From Planctomycetaceae bacterium UBA4732 (GTDB lineage Bacteria > Planctomycetota > Planctomycetia > Gemmatales > Gemmataceae): a DNA stretch of 15,030 nt. Below, piece after piece: positions 8,601-12,570 of the stretch. Position 1 is the stretch's first letter. Each line of letters begins with the position of its first letter. Where the stretch lies: contig DHJA01000090.1 in the NCBI GenBank assembly GCA_002404095.1, positions 455 through 15,484 on the forward strand. Direction: 5' to 3'. A program made the position numbers and the translations under genes. The notes under the pieces are model-generated. The model did not search any database, was not told where the DNA came from, and worked only from the letters and a program-made list of their open reading frames with translations.

Positions 8601-9599
8601 GCCGTTGTCTTCGAGGATGGCCTGGTTGTTGCCGTCGCCGGTGGGCAGGTTGAAGATGACGTTGGCGGCGGTGACAGTGCTGCTGATCGGCGACAGGCCC
8701 TGGTAACTGTAGTCGGCCGTGGTGAGGCCGTTGACGAAGGCGATCGTCCCGTCGTGGCCCTCGGCGGTGTCGGGGTTGTAGTTGAATGTAGCGGTGGTCG
8801 CCGTGCCGCCGACGATCTGGAGATTGTCGCCGGACTGGCCGCCGCCGTCGTAGAAGATGCCGCCTGATGGGGCAAACAGGCTGCCGGCCGGGTTGTTAAT
8901 CGTCAGCGTGTCGCTGCCGGCCATGCCGACGAACGAGAAGCTCGTGATGTTACTGAAGGGGACCGCCGCCCCGCCGTTGAGGCTGTACGAGCCGCTGTTG
9001 GCGCTGGTGGCGTTGACGACCAGCGTGTCGTTCCCGGCGGTGCCGACGACGTTTAAGTTCTCGAATCCGACCATAAGGTTGCCCCCGATGGTCAAGGTGT
9101 TGAGGGTCACCGTGTCGATGCCGGCGTCCCCCTGGAGGTTGACGTTGGTGACACCGTTGGTCGCATTGGCCAGGCCAAAGGTGAGGAAGTCGTTGCCGTC
9201 GTTTAGGTTGACGTTGAAGTTCACCAGCGGCGCGTGCCCGGAGGCGGTGTTGATGGTCAGCGTGTCGTTGGCGTTCGTCGTCGTGGAGAGGAGGAAATCC
9301 GCGCTGGCAGCGGCGTCTCCGGCCAGCGTGATTTGGTCCGCGTTGCCGACCTGGATGACTACCTGGTTGGCAGCCGGCGCGGTGACGGTGACGTCGTCCG
9401 ACGTCGTGAGCCCGGCAAACTGGAGCAGGCCTATGGCCTGCGTGTAGGTGACCGTCGCCGGCGTACAGCGTTCCTCAAGATATTCGAGCCGCAGCCGGCA
9501 TGACGGCTTCGCCGGAACCTTGCGCCGGCTGCGGCGTTCCTGGCCGCGGGCCTGGAGGGAGAGGGTGTTCAGGAACCGCCGCCAGCCGGAAATGAACAT
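2040..9599 (-). CDS. Giant secreted surface protein: planctomycete N-terminal motif, 11 DUF11 repeats, DUF4214-like C-terminus
   Basis: A protein of 2519 residues, rich in Thr, Asn, Ala, Ser and Gly and nearly free of Cys, as expected outside the cytoplasm. Domains in order: a basic head and LEYLEERCTPA (38-48), the short motif at the start of many large planctomycete extracellular proteins (Planc_extracel type); beta-rich modules at about 182-398 and 399-555; eleven DUF11 repeats at about 628-2020 (DLAVTKTGP, NVTYTLSVTNNGPSDAQ, VTDTLPAGETFVS, SNAANNTA); a third copy of the first module (about 2020-2235); and DUF4214-like helical repeats at about 2306-2519 (EHFVQALYLDELGRAG, LRSQEARDHLVRSWY, DVQALYELLLNRTGG, FEGYYNALLHR). 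DUF11 domains are Ig-like and typical of cell-wall and adhesion proteins. The role is probably surface structure or adhesion (inference). The ATG at 9599 is preferred because it gives the usual short basic head. An in-frame ATG at 9665 adds 22 residues. Neither has a strong ribosome site. No classical signal peptide is visible. Confidence 0.9.
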   Translation of the reverse strand: MFISGWRRFLNTLSLQARGQERRSRRKVPAKPSCRLRLEYLEERCTPATVTYTQAIGLLQFAGLTTSDDVTVTAPAANQVVIQVGNADQITLAGDAAASADFLLSTTTNANDTLTINTASGHAPLVNFNVNLNDGNDFLTFGLANATNGVTNVNLQGDAGIDTVTLNTLTIGGNLMVGFENLNVVGTAGNDTLVVNATSANSGSYSLNGGAAVPFSNITSFSFVGMAGSDTLTINNPAGSLFAPSGGIFYDGGGQSGDNLQIVGGTATTATFNYNPDTAEGHDGTIAFVNGLTTADYSYQGLSPISSTVTAANVIFNLPTGDGNNQAILEDNGNLTDGISQIRSGNGTFETTTFTDPTTSLTVNDGNDGETVTVARLDNGFTAPITVNGGTSVDALRVNFSSGVDVIPTGGVTFAGAGGNDSIALLPGYTATNVTHNYTDNHSGNIVVDGRTLSYTGLSQTSGIFDQLAAGIRTFNFSSTVSNNITLGDDPTANNRISRISSTASNPTTDFANPTTSVTVNLGNAGDTITAGPLDATSPPPAIDLNGGTGSDTFDVTPGAASTFNVDGNLPNPPALPGDTLNVTIPPGSNPVLTSVATPIGFTGNYTFLAGGFQPVNFTRIETLSPTTVDLAITKDDGADAEGEIPGSTITYTIVATNTSSVSVTGVTITDMFPASMPPSTAPGFTSDTFTSTVTGGATGNTASGSGNINDTATMPGGSTITYIVTAVINPSSLGTLSNTATITAPTGVTDSNTANNTSTDSDPLTPMADLAIAKTGAPNPVLAGNDLTYTITVTDNGPSTSQNVQLTDAVPTNTTFVSFAAPAGWTTNTPPAGGTGQVTASDPSLLPGTATFTLVVRVNPNTPNTTIISNQASINSTTTVDQVSTNNVVVATNTVNTSADVGITKTGPTTANAGQNVTYTLSVTNNGPSDAQGVTTSDTLPSNTTLVSFTQTSGPGNGGTLPAGGTETFQLVVTANSNTANGATITNTANVSSTTPDANAANNSSAVGTVITTSADVQVTKTGPATFTASQNITYTITFSNTGPSDAPSAVLTDSVPAGTTFVSFTAPAGWTITNEPAPGGTGLVRATDPDVVAGAGPQLFTLVVATNATGGTTVSNTATGLSGAADPNTANNDSTVMTTVNASADLAVTKTGPATANAGQNVTYTLSVTNNGPSDAQNVMVNDTLPAGETFVSASTGSGAGAAYSSGNLGALAAGASTTITIVAVVSPSEPSNSILTDSAMVSSSTTDPNASNNTATFNTTVGASADLAITKTGPATANAGTNVTYTLSVTNNGPSNAQNVLVTDTLPSGETFVSASEGSGAGASFVDLVGAFVAGATRTITLVATISPTVPNGATETDTATVASTTTDSNAANNTVTFNTTVNASADLAVTKTGPATANAGQSVTYTLSVTNNGPTDAQNVMVTDTLPADETFVSASTGSGAGTAYSSGNLGTLAAGGSTTITLVAMISPAVSNGATETDTATVASTTSDSNAANNTATFNTTVGASADLAITKTGPATAFAGNNVTYTLSVTNNGPSDAQNVLVTDTLPAGETFVSASEGSGAGTSYVDLVGAFAAGAARTITLVATISPTVANGTIETDTATVASTTSDSNAANNTATFNTTVNTSADLAVTKTGPATAFAGQNVTYTLSVTNNGPSDAQNVMVNDTLPAGETFVSASTGTGAGAAYSSGNLGTLAASGSTTITLVAMISPAVPNGTTETDTATVASTTSDSNAANNTATFITTVNSSADLAVVKTGPAAVVAGTNATYTLSVTNAGPSDAQGVTLSDAVPAGSTFVSFTQNTGPTFSAALPPVGGTGTLNDFISTLASGASATFTLVLHLASSDVNQANFSNTANISSSGTPDPVSANNSSTATAPVREVVDLSITKTDNQTTAHPGLPVTYTIVVSNSGPSDATNATVTDAFPSDLNNVTFTTTETGGANGFTPSGNGNIHDTVNVPLGATITYIATGTVDSSATGGILSNTATVEPSSVASDPNTANNSATDADALAPLSGAIVVNGTAGNETVVVTATGPDDGSYTVNGGPAIPFSNITSFTFNGGPGDSLIVHNPAGGVFAPSGGVIYNGGSGANSLQILDGFAPDQIFTFSPNSAGGGHNGTIAFVNGATTANYTYSNLTPVLVNAGTPNAVVFNLPKDGQDDKAVVQAAGAMSEIVSQVSAFETTTFVNPSTSLTINVPGTTAETLTLGPLGSGGVIPSIVLNGGPGADAFNVQAIPNTVVTVNGGAAPNVLNFDAQGQSIGIGAGAIALKGRPAVLYANVATLNLNNAASVESIAGPDTANRPTAFTGLSAQEHFVQALYLDELGRAGARAELDGWVGVLNGPGGSQTIVAGDILRSQEARDHLVRSWYVTFLGRQADGTEELGFVNQLLQGQTEEQVLSEILGSSEFDGRAQTLSSTGTTQQRDVQALYELLLNRTGGSVEVAGWVGLLPRLGLQGVAQAFLTSQEFRGDLFEGYYNALLHRPSDPAISNAVFSNLDAATFRVDFEASPEFFTNG
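2893..3540 (-). repeat. Third copy of the beta-rich module, downstream of the DUF11 block
   Basis: Encodes GTAGNETVVV, then DGSYTVNGGPAIPFSNITSF, FAPSGGVIYNGGSGANSLQI, GGHNGTIAFVNGATTANYTY, FETTTFVNPSTSLTI and NGGPGADAFNV. The same order of motifs occurs at 8405-9053, and a more diverged version at 7933-8404. The module sits directly after the last DUF11 repeat, so the DUF11 block is bracketed by copies of one domain. The boundaries are approximate. Confidence 0.7.
4350..6173 (-). repeat. Alternating A-B-A-B-A array of DUF11 repeats (five units, two types)
   Basis: DUF11 repeats 5 to 9 of the giant gene alternate between two types. Type A (366 nt, 122 residues; 6173-5808, 5444-5079, 4715-4350) starts N(A/T)SADLAVTKTG and contains VM(V)xDTLPA and YSSGNLGxLAA. 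Type B (363 nt, 121 residues; 5807-5445, 5078-4716) starts GASADLAITKTG and contains VLVTDTLP, SEGSGAG and DLVGAF. Like types resemble each other more than neighbours do, so the period of the array is an A-B dimer of 729 nt. This implies duplication of a two-repeat unit, with some later exchange. Confidence 0.85.
7933..9053 (-). repeat. Two tandem beta-rich modules ahead of the DUF11 block
   Basis: Module 1 (8405-9053) holds GTAGNDTLVV, GSYSLNGGAAVPFSNITSF, FAPSGGIFYDGG, GHDGTIAFVNGLTTADYSY, FETTTFTDPTTSLTV and NGGTSVDALRV. Module 2 (7933-8404) repeats the order in worn form: IPTGGVTFAGAGGNDSI, NHSGNIVVDGRTLSYTGL, TTDFANPTTSVTV and NGGTGSDTFDV. The Gly-Asn-Asp turns between short strands recall calcium-binding beta-roll proteins, but the strict GGxGxDxUx nonapeptide is not repeated, so I do not call RTX. 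The boundaries are approximate. Confidence 0.65.
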
Positions 9600-10045
9600 G
9601 GCAATACTCACTCGGTTTTTTGAGGGGGAAACACCAAGCCGCCTGCCGCATATCTGTGTGCGCATCGCCCACGGCGAGCGCCTTACACTCGTTGATCGCC
9701 GAGCTGTTGGAAGGAAAGCCAGGAAAGGGGGCGCAGTTTGCCGTATCGAAACCTAGGCTGTGAGATCCCCGTTGAACCTCGCTTCTTCGGCCGACTCGGA
9801 AGGTCGTCAACACTTGCTAATTCAGGTCAGAGCAGATTGTAAAGGCGTCACAATAGGAAAGCAAGGGGCAAAAGGAAAAATTCTTTTCCTTCCTATAATC
9901 CCCATTTCTCCACTCTTCCTACTTCGCGGCGCAGCCGGAAAAGGCGGCGCTCTTCGGCCGCGAGGGGGGGCTGAGAGGAAGGATGCTTGCGGCAACGAAT
10001 ACCGGGGAGGAAAAGGAGACGATTACGAAGGGCGGGGCGCCGGCC
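9600..10045. other. Gene-free stretch upstream of the giant surface gene
   Basis: 446 bases between the end of the TPR-glycosyltransferase gene and the start of the giant gene, with both genes on the minus strand. I see no convincing protein here: the readings that cross it have no ribosome site or recognisable motif. The stretch about 9830-9900 is clearly more AT-rich than its surroundings and contains an AT-rich 8-bp hairpin with a 4-base loop (9872-9891). Its minus strand carries GATTATAGG near 9893-9901. The promoter and leader of the giant gene should lie in this region, but I cannot place the start site. Confidence 0.5.
9872..9891. repeat. Small AT-rich inverted repeat in the leader of the giant gene
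   Basis: AAGGAAAA (9872-9879) and TTTTCCTT (9884-9891) are perfect complements around ATTC. It lies about 155 bases downstream of the TPR-glycosyltransferase stop and about 270 bases upstream of the giant start. It is too weak and too far from the stop to call a terminator, so an operator or chance are both open. Confidence 0.3.
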
Positions 10046-12385
10046 TCAGCCGCCGACGCCGTAGGACTTCTCTTCCTTCAAGTCGGATCCGAGAAGGTCG
10101 TTGATTAACCGCTTGATCTTCGCACGGCGGTCGTTGTTCAGGTACACCGCGCGGGCGAGCGCCACGAACTTCCGCCCGAAATCCTTAGTGTGTTCGCAGC
10201 GCCGGACGTTGTCCTCGATCTGCCACAGCTCTTCGTTTATCGCCTTCAGCCGCGCGGTCAACGACGTCAGTTTGTCCGACGACGGCACCGCCCGGTCCCG
10301 CGCCGCCTCCAGCACCGCCAGCTCCCGGCGCACGTTGCGCAGCTTGTCCGGGTCCGTGATGCGTTCGCTCTTGATCTGGAGAATGACGATCTTGTCGAGC
10401 AGCTCCGCGGGCGCGGTCTCGACCAGCAGCGGCCCGGCGCGGCGCGGCGCGGCCGCCAGCTGGCCCAGCTCCACCGCCATGCGCCCGAAGACTTCGTCCC
10501 AGTCGCCCCAGCGGCGCTGCCGGAACAGGCGCATGGAGGGATACCACGGAGTGTCGCCGCGCGCCAGCATCCAGACCCAGTGCGGCGAGTAGGCCAGGGC
10601 CAGCCACACGGGTACGCCCAGCGCCCCGGCCAGGTGCGCGACGGCCGTGTCCGGCGTGACGATGAGATCCAGGTTTTTCATCACCGCCGCCGTGTCCATG
10701 AACGGGCCGGACGCCTCGTCGAGGCGCGGTCCCAGGTCCACCACCGGGAAATCGGCGTCGCGCAGCTGCTCGGACCCGAATCCCTTTTGGAGGCTGAACA
10801 GCCGCACGCCGGGCGTCCGCGCCAGCGGCTCAAAACGGGCCAGTGGGATGGAGCGCTGGCGGTCGCCCTTATAGCGGGGGTTGCCCTGCCAGACGACGCC
10901 CACCTTGAAGCGGGGGAAGTCGGGGGCCAGTTCTCGGCGCCAGTGTTCGACCAGCCCGGGGTCGGCGAACAGGTAAGGGATGTCCGCCGGCGCATTCTCA
11001 GGGGTGGTTCCGAAGAGGCCCGCCAGGCTCAGCAGCGGGGCGTGGCAGTCGAAGACCGGCAACGGGTCGCCCGCCCCGACCAGCTGGTCGATGCCGGGGC
11101 AGGTCGCCAGCAGGCGCAGGAGAGCCTTGGGACAGGCCAGGACGACGTTGGGTGTGCCATGCTTTCGCGGCCCTTCCCCGTCGCGGGGGGTTCCGCAAGG
11201 CCCAGGCGGGGCCGCGAAAGCATGCCACCCTGACTTGACGAGCCGCGCGTAGCGGACGAAAAGCAGCGCGTCGCCCGCTCCCTGCTCGGCGTGAAGCAAG
11301 ATGGTCCGCCCGTCCAGGGGCGAGCCGTCCCACTGCGGTTGTTTGTAGGGCAGTCCGCCGAACTCCTCGCAGCGCCAGCGCCACTCGTACTCCTTCCAGC
11401 CCTGGTCCCAGTCCCCTTTGACCAGGAATGCAATAGCCCGACCCAGGTGGGCGTCGGGGGATTCGGGCTTGCCGCGCCGCAGGATATCGTCGTAGACGGC
11501 GACGGCCTCGTCAGGCTGGCTCTGCATAAGTAGGGCGGCCGCCAGGTTGACGCAGGCCTCGGCGTAGTCCGGCTTGAGGCGCAAGGCCTCGCGGTAGCAG
11601 GCGACGGCCTCGTCGATCCGGCCCTGCTCGGCGAGGGCGGTCCCCAGGTTGTGGCGGCCTTCGGCGTAGTCGGGCTTGAGACGCAGGGCCTCGCGGTAGC
11701 AGGCCTCGGCCTCGGCGTACTTCCGCCGGGCTGTCATGAGCGTGCCCATGTTGTTCTGCGCCTCCACGTAGTCCGGCCGGAGGCGCAGGGCCTCGCGGTG
11801 GTCCGCCTCGGCCTCGTCGAGCCGACCGAGGCGGGTGAGCACGCTGCCCCGGTTCGTCAGAGCCTCGGGGTAATTCGGCTTGAGGCACAGGGCCTGCCGG
11901 TAGCCGGCCTCCGCCTCTTCCAGCCGGCCCATGCCCTGCAAGGCAACGCCCAGGTTGTTGTGGGCGTCGGCGTAGTCGGGCTTAAGTCGCAGGGCCTCGC
12001 GGTAGTGCGCCGTCGCCTCCGCCCACTTGCCCTGTTGCCTCAGCGCGGCGGCCAGGTTGTTGTGTGCCTCGGCGTAACCGGGCCGCAGCCGCAGGACGTG
12101 CTCAAAGGCGGCGACAGCCTCGTCCGCCTTGCCCTCCGAGATGAGGGCGTTGCCAAGGTTATTCCACGCCTCGACGAACTCGGGCCGGAGGCGCAGAGCC
12201 TCGCGGTAGCTGGCCGCGGCCTCGGCGGGGCTTGCCGCCGCCCGCTGGACGATGCCCAGCAGACACCAAAGGTCGGCATTGTCAGGCTCGTCGCGCAGCG
12301 CTTCCCGGTAGAGCCGAGCCGCCCCGGCCGGGTCTCCCGACTGGAACGCGATCCACGCCCGCGCCGCCGCCGCATTGATCGTCAT
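10046..12385 (-). CDS. TPR repeats + family 9-like glycosyltransferase + DUF6165-like C-terminal domain
   Basis: A protein of 779 residues. Residues about 3-345 are nine to ten TPR repeats of 34 residues with the consensus AEAHNNLGxAL, GxxxEAxAxYREALRLKPDY. Residues about 350-640 match the glycosyltransferase family 9-like domain that often follows TPRs: GWKEYEWRW, DGRTILLHAEQGAGDALLFV, VGVVWQGNPRYKGDRQRSIP, FSLQKG, then DTAAVMKNLDLIVTPDTAVA, HLAGALGVPVWLAL and PWYPSMRLFRQ. Residues 653-779 (ETAPAELLDKIVILQIKSER, RELAVLEAA, AINEELWQIEDNVRRCE, FVALARAVYLNNDRRAKIKR) resemble DUF6165 as I remember it. The likely role is sugar transfer to a surface glycan or protein, with the TPRs for docking; the substrate is unknown. 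ATG 12385 is chosen because AGAGGA precedes it. The open frame extends to 12553 but is not plausible there. An extra segment at residues 386-412 interrupts the second domain. Confidence 0.9.
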   Translation of the reverse strand: MTINAAAARAWIAFQSGDPAGAARLYREALRDEPDNADLWCLLGIVQRAAASPAEAAASYREALRLRPEFVEAWNNLGNALISEGKADEAVAAFEHVLRLRPGYAEAHNNLAAALRQQGKWAEATAHYREALRLKPDYADAHNNLGVALQGMGRLEEAEAGYRQALCLKPNYPEALTNRGSVLTRLGRLDEAEADHREALRLRPDYVEAQNNMGTLMTARRKYAEAEACYREALRLKPDYAEGRHNLGTALAEQGRIDEAVACYREALRLKPDYAEACVNLAAALLMQSQPDEAVAVYDDILRRGKPESPDAHLGRAIAFLVKGDWDQGWKEYEWRWRCEEFGGLPYKQPQWDGSPLDGRTILLHAEQGAGDALLFVRYARLVKSGWHAFAAPPGPCGTPRDGEGPRKHGTPNVVLACPKALLRLLATCPGIDQLVGAGDPLPVFDCHAPLLSLAGLFGTTPENAPADIPYLFADPGLVEHWRRELAPDFPRFKVGVVWQGNPRYKGDRQRSIPLARFEPLARTPGVRLFSLQKGFGSEQLRDADFPVVDLGPRLDEASGPFMDTAAVMKNLDLIVTPDTAVAHLAGALGVPVWLALAYSPHWVWMLARGDTPWYPSMRLFRQRRWGDWDEVFGRMAVELGQLAAAPRRAGPLLVETAPAELLDKIVILQIKSERITDPDKLRNVRRELAVLEAARDRAVPSSDKLTSLTARLKAINEELWQIEDNVRRCEHTKDFGRKFVALARAVYLNNDRRAKIKRLINDLLGSDLKEEKSYGVGG
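11150..11230 (-). repeat. 81-nt palindrome-bounded insert inside the glycosyltransferase domain
   Basis: The arms 11158-11173 and 11209-11224 are perfect 16-bp reverse complements (CATGCTTTCGCGGCCC and its complement) around a GC-rich centre. The edges read GGTGTGCCA on the left and TGCCACCC on the right. The segment encodes residues 386-412 of the TPR-glycosyltransferase protein, a Pro-, Gly- and Arg-rich stretch (GWHAFAAPPGPCG, GEGPRKHGTP). It falls between RYARLVKS and NVVLACPKALLRLL, parts that are normally joined by only two or three residues in this family. The length, 81, is divisible by three, so the frame is kept. I read it as a small repeat inserted into the coding sequence. Confidence 0.7.
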
Positions 12386-12390
12386 GGTCG

Positions 12391-12396
12391 TCCTCT
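12391..12396 (-). promoter_or_regulatory. Ribosome binding site that decides the TPR-glycosyltransferase start
   Basis: AGAGGA on the minus strand, five bases before the ATG at 12385. It supports the 779-residue protein, which begins directly at the first TPR helix, over the open frame reaching back to 12553 through a terminator. Confidence 0.6.
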
Positions 12397-12457
12397 GGCC
12401 CGCCCGCCCAGGCCGCCCGGTGCGTATCCCCGCACAAGGGAGCCTCGCATCCACGGC

Positions 12458-12463
12458 AGTATA
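12458..12463 (-). promoter_or_regulatory. Candidate -10 box for the TPR-glycosyltransferase gene
   Basis: TATACT on the minus strand, about 73 bases before the ATG at 12385 and downstream of the sigma-gene terminator, so the location is sensible. The expected -35 position (about 12481-12486, CACAGC) does not match TTGACA. Low confidence. Confidence 0.3.
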
Positions 12464-12500
12464 GCATCGCGGCGCCGTTGGCTGTGACGATGCGCCGCAC

Positions 12501-12538
12501 GGAAACGAAAAAGGCCCCATCCTTTGCGGATGGAGCCT
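12501..12538 (-). terminator. Intrinsic terminator of the sigma factor gene
   Basis: Read on the minus strand, AGGCTCCATCC (12538-12528), loop GCAAA, then GGATGGGGCCT (12522-12512) form an 11-bp stem with one G-U pair. A T-rich run, TTTTTCGTTT, follows immediately (12512-12503). This is a classical Rho-independent terminator 33 bases after the sigma factor stop codon. It separates that gene from the downstream TPR-glycosyltransferase gene. Confidence 0.9.
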
Positions 12539-12570
12539 CTCGATCCTCATCATTTATCGCGGCACCGTCG

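Noticed and set aside
7933..9053. RTX-type calcium-binding repeats in the N-terminal modules of the giant protein
   Set aside because: Gly-Asn-Asp turns occur, but the strict nonapeptide GGxGxDxUx is not tandemly repeated, and no type I secretion genes are nearby.
3240..9447. Many long plus-strand open readings of 60-276 codons across the giant gene, including three nearly identical 81-residue ones (4282-4527, 5011-5256, 5740-5985)
   Set aside because: They are antisense shadows of the GC-rich DUF11 repeats. They recur only because the repeats recur, and they have no ribosome sites or domain patterns.
12386..12553. N-terminal extension of the TPR-glycosyltransferase by 56 residues
   Set aside because: It would run through the sigma-gene terminator, has no TPR pattern and lacks a ribosome site, while ATG 12385 has one.
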